Positions 13,001-23,965 of a stretch of 64,000 nucleotides of DNA are shown here, in pieces. The position numbers were made by a program, and so were the translations under genes. This DNA is from Welwitschia mirabilis (taxonomy: Eukaryota > Gnetophyta > Gnetopsida > Welwitschiales). The stretch lies in the NCBI GenBank assembly GCA_051453625.1, contig JBOZIK010000001.1, forward strand, positions 193,340,292 through 193,404,291, given 5' to 3'. The stretch's first letter is position 1. Every line of letters begins with the position of its first letter. The notes beneath the pieces are model-generated. The model was not told the DNA's origin. It did not search any database and saw only the letters and a list, made by a program, of their open reading frames with translations.

Positions 13001-13460
13001 AAATGGAATAACCTTAAAAAAAGCTCTCTTGAGACTAAGCCTTTAATGATGGACCTAGTAATCTATTTTAAGAAATCAACTTCATCACCTTAGATTTAGT
13101 TTGAAAATTCTTGAGTAGAAGTAGCACGTTCAACTTAAATTATGTGAAGTACATTATTTGGTAAGATAGTTAATCAAAATCAAATCATAATGCTTGTAGC
13201 TATAAAATGCAACACCATCGAAGAGGAGTTTTTGTGACTAATGAAATCTAGATACTAGAATGGATAAGGAGTATGAAAGAAGAGATTTTAAGAATCTTCA
13301 AAAAAGATACATGGGAGTTGGTATTGCCTCTAAGAATGGTTATATCATTAAGAACAATATGAATTTATAAGGAAAAAATAAATGATAAAGAAAATCTCCA
13401 AAATCTAAAGTCATACTTATAGTTTGAGGATTTGACTAGAAGCAAAAAATATATTATGTT
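13001..13460 (+). pseudogene. Ty1/Copia reverse transcriptase, N-terminal part (cut by Gypsy A)
   Basis: From about 13258 the plus strand reads W..SMKEEI...FKKDTWELV, the hallmark start of the Copia reverse transcriptase (W..AM..E...L..N.TWELV). It continues through a decayed YK.RLVARG-type segment and stops at the Gypsy LTR. The gene resumes at 21071. The upstream part (13001-13250) is too decayed to assign with certainty. Stop codons interrupt the frame, so this is a dead copy that predates the Gypsy insertion. Confidence 0.75.
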
Positions 13461-13853
13461 TGTAATGTTCTAAATTCACAGTTGTAAAGAAGTGTGTTAA
13501 GATGCTAAATGTAATTAAGCATGACTAATAAATTATTATGAATGTGTATAACTCAAATATGTGAATTGTATCCTTTCATTATGCTATTTAAGCCTATGGT
13601 GTTAGGTGGGGGTGCATATGCTAGGTGGATGTAACCAACGACAACCTTGGCTGATCCTCAAGGGTCCCAAGAGGGAGGCTCAGGTTATAGTCCATGCCTT
13701 GGCTAATAATAAGGAATTTAATCTAGTACTATCAATTATAAAGGCCATATTTTTCGTAAATTATTCCTTGCTTTTCTTATTGATTCTAGTATAATGCCTT
13801 TATGTTCCCTTTTTACATGAAATGATCTTAAAATAGTGAAATGAAACATTACA
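13461..13853 (+). repeat. 5' LTR of Gypsy A
   Basis: It starts TGTAATGTTC and ends in ATTACA immediately before the primer site. It matches 20651-21070 throughout, including ATTATGCTATTTAAGCCTATGG, which holds the likely TATA-like TATTTAAG promoter core. It lacks about 27 bp present in the 3' copy near 20900. Confidence 0.9.
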
Positions 13854-13855
13854 TT

Positions 13856-13872
13856 TGGTATCAGAGCCAAGG
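13856..13872 (+). promoter_or_regulatory. primer-binding site, initiator-Met tRNA
   Basis: TGGTATCAGAGCCAAGG lies two bases after the 5' LTR. TGGTATCAGAGC is the standard plant retroelement primer site complementary to the 3' end of tRNA-iMet. Confidence 0.9.
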
Positions 13873-14339
13873 TTAAGTAGTAAACCGCTACTTATAAGAA
13901 AACAAGGAGATAATCCCAATATCATAATAACAATAATAGAAGCATAACATTAAAGCAAGTCAAATGGCAATCATACACTCCACAGAAATAGTACAAAGAA
14001 AAAGTTATAGATAGTACGATAGAAGAAAGAAATAAGGTAATAAAAGGATCACTATTGGGGAGAAAGTTTATATTTAAAGGAAGTGGAGAATTCCAAAGAT
14101 CTATAAAAAGCATGATAAAAGTATAAAAAATTAGTAAGAAATAAGAAAATGCCATATGGAAAATATGATAGTAAGAGAAGGGGATGTGAAGCTACCATTA
14201 GATTGTGACACATTTCAAATAAGGTAAAAAGAAGGGGTCTATTAGGTATTTATAGAAGTGGAATTGGAATTAAATAACTATAAGAGTAAAAGTTAACTAT
14301 AGTTAGAGTGCTAGTTAACCTAAGGTTAAGTGGAAGACG

Positions 14340-16060
14340 AACATAGCTAAATTACAGTTAAATGCTCTAGTTGGGACCCATGGATAACATCGCACTTGAT
14401 GCCTAACGTTGTACTCGAAGTGTTAATGTTATACTTGGATGTCTGATGTTGTACTTAGATGCCTAATGTTGCAATTTGACTCTCGCACTTTCCACCCCTC
14501 TTTAGCCTACTCCGTGAATAAGGTCTGACTTTGCACTTCAGGCTCCGACATCAAACTTGAGTGTCTGACATTGCATTTGGGTGCTTGATGTTACACTTAG
14601 ATGTATGACATTGTAATTTGACTCCTGACACTCTTGCACATCCTGCTTAGCTTTGGCACTTACCTTATTTCAGCCCGCTCGAAACCAGAAGTCTGATGTC
14701 ATATTTCAGGCCCTGACATCATACTTGAATGTTCAACATCGTGCTTGGGTGCCCGACCTTGTACTTAGGTGCCTGATGTCGCAGTTTAACTTTAGCGCTT
14801 CTCACCTCACTCAAGCCCACTTGGAACCAAAAGTTTAAGATCCACTTAGGTGTCTGATGTCATACTTAGGTGCTTAACATCGCAGTTTCACTCTTAACAC
14901 CCCTGCACTTCCTAATTAGCTCTAACACTTCCTACCTTACTCCAGCTCACTTGGAACCAAAAGTCTGATGTTGTATTTTAGGCTTCTACATTGCACGTAG
15001 GTGGCTGACGTTATGCTTAGGTATCTGACATCGCACTTAGATGACTAACATTGTAGTTTGACTTAGGTGCTTCCTGCCTCACTCTGACCTACTCAAAACC
15101 AGAAGTCTAATGATGTACTTTAAGCTCCAATATGGCACTTAAGTATCTGACATCGCACTTGGTTTTATAATGCTCCTACACTTTTTGTGTGACTCTATCA
15201 TTTCCTATCCAACTCTAGCTTGCCTCGTTGAGAAGGCTCAACATTGTACTTCAAGATCTGACATTGCACTTAGGTGTCTGATGTTACACTTGGGTGTCTG
15301 ATGTTGCACTTGGGTGTTTAATGTCATACTTGGTTCTACAACACTCTTGCACTCTCTAGTTAGCTCTAGTGCCTTCCGCCTCACTCTAGCCTACTTGAAA
15401 CTAAAGGTCTGACATTATAATTGAGTGCCTGACATCATACTTGATTCCACAACACTCCTAGACTTTTTTTTTTGATTCTAGTACTTCCTGCCCTACTCCA
15501 GCTTACTTTGTGAAGAAGGCCTAATATCACACTTCAGGCTCTGACATTGCACTTGGATATCCAACAGTGCACTTGGATGCGAATGTCTCACTTGATTCCA
15601 TGATGCTTTTGCACTTTCCATTTGACTTTGATGCTTTCCACCCTACTCTATCCTACTCCGTGAAGAATGTCCGACATCGCACTTTAAGCTTCAATGTTGC
15701 ATGTGCCTAACGTTACACTTAGGTGCTTGATTCCACACTTGGTTTTGTGATACTCTTACACTCTCGGTCATTCTTATTGCTTCCTTTCTTATACCAGCCC
15801 ACTTGGAACCAAAGATTCGACATCTCACTTGGGTATTCGATGTCGCACTTAAGTGTTCAACGTTGCACTTGCATGCTTGATGTTATAGTTCGACTCTCGA
15901 TGCTCTTGCACTCCTTAGTCAGCTTGATGCTTCCTGCCTCACTCCAGAATTCTTAATCAAGTGTTCTTAATGTCATACTTTCCTGCTTGACATCACACTT
16001 CCTCACTTGGAAGTCATATGTGCTCGTTGATTAGTTTTTAACGTTGCACTTCTTTAACAG
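14340..16060. repeat. hierarchical minisatellite in the Gypsy A leader
   Basis: About 1.7 kb is built from a degenerate ~20-bp unit of the type CTGATGTTGCACTTGGGTGT. Clear successive copies stand at 15260-15330. The 20-mers come in clusters separated by a second block (CTCTTGCACT..GCTTCCTGCCTCACTC..CTTGGAACCAAAAG). The end of that block recurs near 14510, 14677, 14818, 14950, 15092, 15222, 15392, 15508, 15658 and 15802, a higher-order period of roughly 115-170 bp. It lies between the primer site and gag, in what should be untranslated leader. The two forward frames across it (14653-14838 and 15723-15956) are translations of the repeat and not genes. Confidence 0.9.
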
Positions 16061-16296
16061 TTACTACCACTGGGACCCACTTCATTGGTAGTCATTATGA
16101 CAACCACTAATTGATTTAGTAATTGTTATTTAGTTAGGAATACCTAACTATTCTACCAACACTATAAAAAGGTATAATGCTTTATAAAAGAGGGGAAACT
16201 AATCTTAGGGAGAAAAAGGAAAAAGGGAAGAGGCGTTTGAGTTCATAAGGATGTAAAAACAAATAGTGCATCATGAAATAAAGGGTGAATGAAAAA

Positions 16297-17210
16297 ATGG
16301 ATGAGATGGAGATAGAGTTGGATCACATTCGCCCTCAGAATGAACTTCTTCCCAGTAGGATTGACAACCTTCTCTCTCACTTGGAAGAACGACCTATTAA
16401 ATAGACCACTAGGACATCCTAAGATCAACCCTCCACATTAGGCAAAACACTTTATGTGGCACAGTTGACCTTTAGAACTTCTAGATGAGACTACTAAATA
16501 TAAAGGCTATGCAGTTGAGAAAACAACTCTAATATAGAATAACAAGAAGGAAAGGAAATTACTAAAATGATATGCCTCAAAACATATAAAGGAAAAGCTA
16601 GAATAAGTGAAAAAGCTATTTTATGGATCCACCAAATAGAAAATTATTTTGATCTTTGAAATATTCCACTAAAGCAAAGATGTGGATACACCACAACCTT
16701 TCTTATGGAGAATGCAAAGGAATGGTGGTTATGATGCCAGTAGAGATACCCTTAGCAAGTACCTTAGGATAGCTTCATGGAGGAGTTCAAAAGGAAATTT
16801 GTTCTTAACAATTTCATAAAAGATCAAACGGTGGAATTCTAATGCCTCCATCTTAGAAAATGTCCATTTGATAAATACTATTCTAAATTCTAGTGTCTTA
16901 TGAAATATCAAAAGAAATTCTCATAGAAGTAGCTGATCCATAGCTTCATTGGCATATTACCACTTAAACTCCAAAGTGTTCTTCATACCTTGGAAATCAA
17001 ATCGATCGAAGATGCCTACAAGAAGATAAAACATCACCTTCAAGGGCAAGAGAATCAATGAAATGATTTTCATAACCCTTAAGTGGATAGAACTAATTTG
17101 ATAAATAGATCACTGGCTTGTGACACATTTAGGACAAACATCACTTATCATGTGCTGTAAGAAAGGACACATTACTAAGAACTATCCATCTAGAACCTAA
17201 GCACCGAATA
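16297..17210 (+). pseudogene. Gypsy A gag remnant
   Basis: Capsid precursor of the element. An ATG at 16297 opens an acidic, coiled-coil-like N-terminus of about 36 codons (MDEMEIELDHIRPQNELL) ending in a stop. Further on, FLMENAKEWW (about 16702-16731) is the conserved gag core with its Trp pair. MEEFKRKFV follows at about 16776. A zinc-knuckle relic CCKKGHITKNY lies near 17150 with the last Cys lost. Several stops sit where Trp or Gln would be expected. There is no intact frame. Confidence 0.8.
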
Positions 17211-17339
17211 CTTTTTAGAACAATTGATCCCAAGTATCATAGATTTTAGACCCACTCGTTAAAATATTATATTTCGTCATTTAAATAAGTGCAACTCATA
17301 ATTGGTACTCTATCTTAGAACTACAAGGTTGAATTTCAC

Positions 17340-19140
17340 CCTTATTGTTTTATTTCTAATAGATAGTAGTGCCTCCCATAATTAAATCTCTTCAACACTA
17401 TTCTATAAATTAAACATTACTCCCTTGAAGGAACAAAAATAAATAATAGGGATTGTAGAAGGTAGTTTCTTCATGCAGGATGGGACTGCTACCCTTATCA
17501 GTTATGCTATCCACGACCTGAACTTTAGAGACAAATTTTATGTTTTTCACGTAGGATAATATCGTGCTATTTTAGGAATTCCTTTCTTAGTTAGATATAA
17601 TATTTGAATCAATTTTCACTAACACACTCTATGCCTTACAAGATCATTTGAAGAATGAATCTTGAAGGGGGAGGAAGAAAATAAGTGAGTATCCCTAATC
17701 TCACCCCAGTAGATTAGCAAAGCCATTAAGAGGAAATAGGTATTCATTGCCCTAATTCAGGTAGAAAGCTATAAAAATAACTCTGCCTTACCAGTAGAAC
17801 TACAAGCATTTGAAGATTCTAAGATTTTACCATCAAAAAGGAAAATACAACATACTATTGATCTAATTCCCAGAGTGCAACCAATAACATGAGCTTCTTA
17901 CTATTTCTTAGCAATAGAATTAAGGAAATTAAAACTAAAAATCGAACAACTGCTCTTAGAAGGTAAGATTCACCCTAGTGTGTTACCTCGAGGAGCCCTT
18001 ATACTTTTCATGAAGAAAAATAATAGCACCTTGCAACTCTGCATTGATTATAGACAACTAAATAAGATAATTTAAAAAAAAAGGTATTCTTTACCAAGAA
18101 TTGATGATTTATTGAATCAATTTCAAGGAACTGAATCCTTCTCAAAGATTGATTTAAGATTGGAATATCATCAAATCTGCATCAAAGAAGAATATATTTA
18201 TAAGATTGCCTTTAAAACAAGATATGGGCACTATGAATTTATAGTAATGCCCTTCAGAATGATAAATACTTCCATTACTTTCATGAGTTTGATGAATGAC
18301 ATCTTTCGACCTTACTTAGATAAATTCATGGTTGTATTCTTAGATGATATCCTGGTGTACTCCAAAAGTCGAGATGACCATGTTACACACCTTAAGAAAG
18401 TTCTACAAGTCTTGGCTTAGCATGATTTTAAAACTAAACTGAGAAAATGCAACTTTTTTTAAACAAAAATCAGTTAGCTCCGACATGTCATTTCCATTAA
18501 AGGAATTGCAACTGATCTGACCAAAGTGTAGGTCATAAGAAAATGGCTAGACTTAAAAGATGCTATATAAGTTTGAAGCTTCCTAGGGATGACTAGCTTT
18601 TATTGAAAATTCATTTCAGGATTATTTCAACTCATAGCTCCACTTATAGATTTAACCAAATCCACGTCTATATTCAATTTTGATGATAAATGCAAAGAAT
18701 TATTCCTCAGATTAAAGTTATTGCTTTCAATCACACTTATCCTTGAGATTGTAGATATGAACAAAGCATTTATCATTACTATTAATGCTTTCACCCAAAG
18801 TATAGGAGTTGTACTAAGTTAGGATGATCAAGTTGTCACCTATGAATTATGAAAATTAAACCAACATGAGAGGAACTACTCATCCATGATCTCAAACTGC
18901 TAGCCATTATGCATGCACTAAAGGTTTGGAGACATTATCTACTAGGAGGAAAGTTCTTACTCAAAACAAATTTAAAAAAAAAAAAAAAAAACTTGGAATA
19001 TTTCTAGAAATAATCTCTTCTGAAAATGCGATAAAGAAGATGGGATGAACAACTTGCAGAATATGCCTTTAAAGTGCAATACATCCTAGACAAGGAGAAT
19101 AAAGTTGTAGATGCCTTAAGCAAAATGTGGTACATGTTAG
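17340..19140 (+). pseudogene. Gypsy A protease, reverse transcriptase and RNase H remnants
   Basis: The protease active site reads LIDSSASHN at 17356, where LIDSGASH is usual, so the catalytic Asp is kept and the Gly lost. The reverse transcriptase spans about 17950-18480. It has [41 protein letters not shown], the MPF box and FLDDILVYS at about 18337, so the paired catalytic Asp residues survive. An open frame of 102 codons covers 18112-18420. RNase H follows, with a decayed core and the terminal [10 protein letters not shown] motif near 19110. Several stops and frameshifts separate these parts. Confidence 0.9.
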
Positions 19141-19319
19141 TAATAACCTTTACATTAGATCTATTAGCTTTTCTTAAATAGTCCATAACCATTGACCCAT
19201 ACTTTGGAGATATATACCATCTAACCCAAGAAGGGAAAGAAATTGATACCTATGCACTCTCATGGAATGGATACCTGCTAAAAAGACAACATCTTTACAT
19301 TCCCTAAGATTAGTAGAGA

Positions 19320-20640
19320 AGGAAGTTAATGTTCAAATTGCATGAGGTTTCTTATGTAGGGAATCTTGGATTTATCCAGAATTACCACTAGTTGAAAAGG
19401 CCTTATTTTTGGTCCAGAATGAAGGCAGACCTGAAAGAGTACATTTGTAACTGTCCCATGTGCTAGCAAATAAAGATTGATTAGGGAAGACCCACCGGAC
19501 TCCTTTAACCATTAGGGATACTAAACTAGAAATGGAAAGAAATCTCTATGGATGCCATCATTGGGTTGTCTTTCACTAATAAATAACATGATTCAATTTT
19601 TTTTTATGTAGACAGGTTAACCGAGATAGCCCATTTCATTATAGTAAGAAACTTCAACATAGTCAAAGAATTGGCTCTACGGTTTGTGTAATAAGTCTTC
19701 AAGTTACACAGAGAACCCCAAGTTATTATATCTGATTCAAATTCTAAATTCTTATCTGAGTTCTAGCAGAGTTTCTTTAATCACTTAGGAATCAAGCTTA
19801 TTTTCAGTACCACAGATAATCCAGAAATGGATGGTCATATAAAAAGGATTAATCATATTCTAGAAGATACCTTACGAGGATATGTAGTTGAAAAGCCTAA
19901 ACAATGGGAGANNNNNNNNNNCTATCTATACCTAGCTAAAACTTTCAGGCCTTAATTCAGTGTTCGCCATTTGAAGCACTGTATGGCAGGAACTATTCTA
20001 CCCTTGTCACATGTTTTGACCCTTTATAAAGAATAGAAAGGGCTACACCATCCGAGCTAAAGTCTATGGAAGAGATGATTAATAAAGTAAAGAGATAATT
20101 ACAGGCCACGCAAAACTGGTATAAGAACTATTACAATTAAAAACATCAAACTTGCATATTCCAAGTTGGAAAACAAGTACTACTGAAGCTCAAGCTAAAA
20201 ATAAACTCCCTAAAAATGGGGAAATATAGGAAGATAGCCCCTTAGTATTGTCGTTTGTTTAAGATTATTAAAAGAATAGGGGCCTAGCTTATAAATTAGA
20301 ACTGCTTCTACAAATGTCCAGGATTTACCCGATCTTCCATGTAAGTACGTTAAAACCTTACTACAAGGATAAGACCTAGGACTACTCCTTAAACTTGCAA
20401 CACATTTTGCACAAACCCAACTTGACCTTTGTTGTTCAGCCTAAGAAGGTCTTAGATAAATGGAACTAGAAAATTAAGAAATAAAAATGTGTAAAAAAAA
20501 AGTACTCATCTAATGGATCCTTTGTAATCAACAAACTTGGGAAAATAGTGAATGATACAAAAGACAATCTAGATGAGCATGCTTTCACGAATGGCCTGAA
20601 AGAGGAGAAACTACGCTCGAGGACAAGCATGATACTTAAG
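19320..20640 (+). pseudogene. Gypsy A integrase with decayed chromodomain-like C-terminus
   Basis: The zinc-binding part is at 19330-19470, with a surviving Cys pair in CNCPMC. The catalytic core carries MDAIIGL (first Asp, about 19550) and VIISDSNSKF (second Asp, about 19723). The region of the third acid reads DGHIKRIN where DGQTERVN is usual, so the catalytic Glu is replaced by Lys. A 10-N gap sits at 19912-19921. The C-terminal YPIFHVSTLKPYY block is near 20322. A decayed chromodomain-like stretch with TWENSE follows near 20537, then an EDKHD-type tail, which suggests a chromovirus. A purine-rich run precedes the 3' LTR. Confidence 0.85.
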
Positions 20641-20650
20641 GAGAAGTGAA

Positions 20651-21070
20651 TGTAATGTTCCAAATTCATAATTATAAAGAAGTCTGTTAAGATACTAAAT
20701 GTAATTAAGTGTGACTAATGAATTGTTGGGAATGGACATGACCCAAATATGTGGACTGTGTCCTTTCATTATGCTATTTAAGCCTATGGCATTAGGTGGA
20801 GTTGGATAGGCTGGGTAAATGTAATCGACAACAACTTTGGCTGATTCCCAAGGGTCTGAGGAGGGGGGCTTAGGTTGTAGTCCATGCCTTTACCTTTGAC
20901 AACTAGTCTAGGATTGTTGGCTAATGATAAGGAATGTAATCAATTACTATCAATAATAAAGTCCACCTTTCTGCTAAATTGTTTTTTTTGTTCTTATTGA
21001 TTCTGACATAATGCCTATATGTTCCCTCTTTACATAAAATGATCTTAAAGCAGTAACATGCAATAGTACA
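20651..21070 (+). repeat. 3' LTR of Gypsy A
   Basis: It starts TGTAATGTTCC directly after a purine-rich run (AAGGAGAAGTGAA) and ends in AGTACA. By eye it differs from the 5' LTR at roughly one base in five, mostly by transitions, which indicates an old insertion. Confidence 0.9.
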
Positions 21071-21830
21071 ATGGTGATGTCCCTACTTCAGTAGTCAAGA
21101 TGAAGACTATGAATCTTGATATCATATGCAATGTATTATCCATGGTTAATGTATTAGATAGATGTTGCATAAGTATTTCTATATAGTATCTTAGAAAAGA
21201 GATGTATATTCAACAACTAGAAGAGTTTGTAATTCTAGAAAGACTTGATTGGATTTGTGGGATAAAGCATTTGTTATATGAATTAAAATAAATGTCGAAA
21301 GCATAGTTTAAGCAAATTAATGTGTTTTTCCTTAATTTGCATTTTTCATCATGTTGGATTAAACAAGAACTAATGTTTTAAATTTTTTTTTATTTTATAT
21401 GTTTTAGTATATATTGATAATATTCTTATCATCTTCAAAAGTATTAATAAGGCGATTCCTCAGTTTGATATGATCAAGCTTAGAAAGTTAAGATATTTCT
21501 TAAGAATTCAGTTTGATGATTTTGATGAGGGTATCTCTCTTTCCTAACAAAAAAATTCCATTGACCTATTGGAAAATTTAATTGGTTATAAACTAATGAC
21601 TTTTTTATTATTTCTCATTGGATATTTGTTATACCTTACCATATGAGATCAAATTTAGCTTGTATAATACATCTTAATTCTCAATACATCCAAAGGTCTC
21701 TTAAATGCATGTTGCAAAGCATATCTTGAGATATCTTATTCTTTAAGACTACAGTATACATCAATTTGTTAGTTTGGTATTTGAAAGCATAATGTATTTG
21801 ATGATGTATGCTATAAAATCTTTTTAATAT
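21071..21830 (+). pseudogene. Ty1/Copia reverse transcriptase, C-terminal part (resumes after Gypsy A)
   Basis: Immediately after the Gypsy 3' LTR the frame reads DVPTSVVKMKT (the Copia D.FSPVVK..T block), then EMYIQQLEEFV (the E.YM.QP.GF block) and LLYELK (SLYGLK). YIDNILIIF at about 21411 stands in place of the catalytic YVDD box, with the second Asp changed to Asn. LRYFLRIQF and EGISLS..KNSIDLLE follow. This continues the fragment at 13258-13460 exactly where expected. Confidence 0.85.
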
Positions 21831-23090
21831 CAATCTTTTTCTTGCATATAATTAATATAGCAATTTTCTAAAAAGAGCTTAACCAATGAATCAATGGGAC
21901 ATTCATCCTATATTTAAAAAGCTATAGGTTTAAACCTTTGAATCCCTTGTTTAAATTACACAATCTCCTGTGTACCCTTATGGACTTTGGAAGAGCCACA
22001 GGAACTAAATAGCCCATCCAAGATAAGGAACTAGCTCTAAAGAGCACAAACCCCAAAAGATAACTGTAAGTAGCCGGTATACGGTTTTCCACTCAAATTA
22101 GAAGTAACCTCTCCCACATCTCTTGCTTGCGAATAAGCACTATAAAGTACAAAACCACTTATCTAGTAACAACTTGGACAATAGTTTCGATATTATTAAT
22201 TAGAATAGTGTGTGAAAGCATAAGTTAAAGAATAAGTAAGCTTTTCTAGTTATAATAGCTAACTATGTATATTATTTAGAATATAACGTTACTAAATCGA
22301 ATATCTAATTGATGCTCACACATTATGAGGCCTTGAGTGTAATTGAATCATTTGTTTTAACAATCGTGGTGGCTATACTTTCAAGGGGACATATAATCAT
22401 TAAAGGTTTTGAGTTAGAGAGACCCCTAAGAGCTTAAGACATTTTTAATTAATTTTTAGGAATTTTTTTACTCAAGGAACAGTATTTAAATTATAAAATA
22501 TAAATGAATATTATCTTTCTATAATGGATAAATGTTAGCTAAAAATACCTCATTCTCTTGACCAATAAATTTAGAAATTCGAGATTTCTGTGATATGCTT
22601 TGTCTACAAATGAATAAATAAATTAAATAGACTATTATTTCTCAACCAATAGTAAAGGAATAATTAATTTTTAGAAGAAAGAGACGGAGACATACATTAT
22701 ATTATACCAAAAACAGTCATGTTTATGACAACCAAGCAATAAAGCAATATAGCATTAGAGCAATCTCCCTAGCTCATGGGTTAAATCTAGTTAGTGATTT
22801 CCTTGTGGTGAGGAGTTTATATCCCTTTAGTTAAATTCAATTATTGATTTCTTTGGGGTTAGAATTTCAAATCACCACAAGAATTGAGGTGTTTGTAGTT
22901 AATCCCAATCAAATTCCACATTATTCCTATGGTGGTGGACACGAACATAATCCCATAAGATACAAATACCGTTTCCTACACTACTAAGATTTCATACTCA
23001 TCCAAAAATCAATAAAGCACTTGAAAGTCCACCTCTGCCACTCACGTTAACTTAGTAAGTATTTATTTACGATAAAGAAAGAAAATAACA
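21831..23090. other. intergenic DNA with no recognised gene
   Basis: AT-rich sequence. Small repeat-like motifs occur, for example around 22780-22850, but nothing could be assigned. Confidence 0.4.
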
Positions 23091-23700
23091 TCTAAAGGTG
23101 TAGTTGCAAGGAATGAAAGCAAATGACATGTGCTGCCTCAGTTTGCATTAGTCTGTTTTTCCTTATCTTTATAGTTGTAATCCGTGATCCGACTTTCAGA
23201 GACGTTCGTTTCTTGGTGCCGAAGAAGCACCGGGAGCCAAGAATGTCGCACTCTGAGAAAGCAAAAGTCCTAGTGTACCTTTCAGAAAAAGGAAGAGAGT
23301 CCAACTGATAATGACAGGCAACGGACCCGACACCATGCCGTGAAACTTTGAAACCAGCCACAGAAGCAAAGTTGATTATGGGAAACCATATTTCCAGGTA
23401 AAGAAAAGGGAGGAGGCGTAGTTCGGAGCACAAGAAATAAAGCCTCTCACGTGTAGAAGCAGCTTGTCGAATTCGATTTGAAACAGCGCAGAAGCGTCAA
23501 AAGAAAGGAGGCATATTTTCAAGAAAGAAAAAGGGAATGGATGAAAGTGTATGCTTAGGCTCTCCGGAGTTTGAGCTGTTTTGCTATAATTTGATCTCTG
23601 TAGCAGTAAGAAATGCATGTGAGAATTCCTTGCTCTCGCTCTTGCTTCCGTTTTTATATTTGTCTACTCATATACCGTTGCTTCCGAGCTGTAAATTCTT
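23091..23700 (+). promoter_or_regulatory. probable promoter and 5' region of the GLR-like gene
   Basis: GC and CpG content rise here compared with almost all of the window (GACGTTCG, GCACCGGGAGCC, ACGGACCCGACACC), as in low-copy, less methylated gene flanks. A TATA-like TTTTTATATTTG lies at about 23651, close to the start codon. Overlapping short frames on both strands (23092-23433, 23123-23308, 23376-23618, 23537-23755) have no family resemblance, and I take them as noise from the lower AT content. Confidence 0.5.
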
Positions 23701-23965
23701 ATGGCTTTGGGATGCTTCTTGTTTGAATTCCTTTCTGTTTTCCTCTTGCTGTTGATGCATGTCTCAAGTTCAGAAGAGACGTCAATCAATACCTTAAATA
23801 TAGGCGTGCTTCTGTCCGAGAATTCAACAGACGGAATTCTCACCAGGATTGCTTTGGAGATTGCTTTGGAGGAGATTAATGGAAGCCCGGAGTTTCTCAA
23901 CGGGAGCAAACTAGCTCTTTGTTTTCGATATGCTAGGCGAAATGCTTATGACACTGCTCTTGCAG
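23701..23965 (+). CDS. first exon of a glutamate-receptor-like (GLR) gene, rest not seen
   Basis: Plant GLRs are plasma-membrane ligand-gated cation channels with an extracellular amino-terminal ANF-receptor domain. The ATG at 23701 is the first in frame after a TAA at 23692. Residues 1-24 form a classic signal peptide (hydrophobic FLSVFLLLLM core). Residues 30-88 fit the start of the ANF-receptor fold: a short strand LNIGVLLS, a helix IALEIALEEIN, and the loop plus second strand GSKLALCFRY, as in the family's GTKL..... segment. The reading frame ends at CTTGCAG followed by GTCC, a good donor site, giving a phase-1 exon of 265 bp. No later exon is visible downstream in this window. It could be a gene with a very long first intron, or an orphaned exon. 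The GLR identity is inferred from pattern and length only. Confidence 0.6.

Larger units (their letters stand above)
13461..21070 (+). mobile_element. Gypsy element A: full-length, degenerate, chromodomain-type Ty3/Gypsy
   Basis: Both LTRs (13461-13853 and 20651-21070), a primer site, gag, protease, reverse transcriptase, RNase H, integrase and a decayed chromodomain-like tail occur in canonical order. The flanks ATGTT (13456-13460) and ATGGT (21071-21075) fit a mutated 5-bp target duplication, and the element splits a Copia gene. Its length of 7.6 kb is usual for the group, although the leader is swollen by a 1.7-kb minisatellite. It is non-autonomous: stops, frameshifts and lost catalytic residues occur in every domain. 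Confidence 0.9.

Noticed and set aside
14653-15956. Two plus-strand frames of 61 and 77 codons
   Set aside because: They are translations of the minisatellite in the Gypsy A leader.
23092-23433. 113-codon minus-strand frame upstream of the GLR-like exon
   Set aside because: No recognised domain. It overlaps plus-strand frames in promoter-like sequence.
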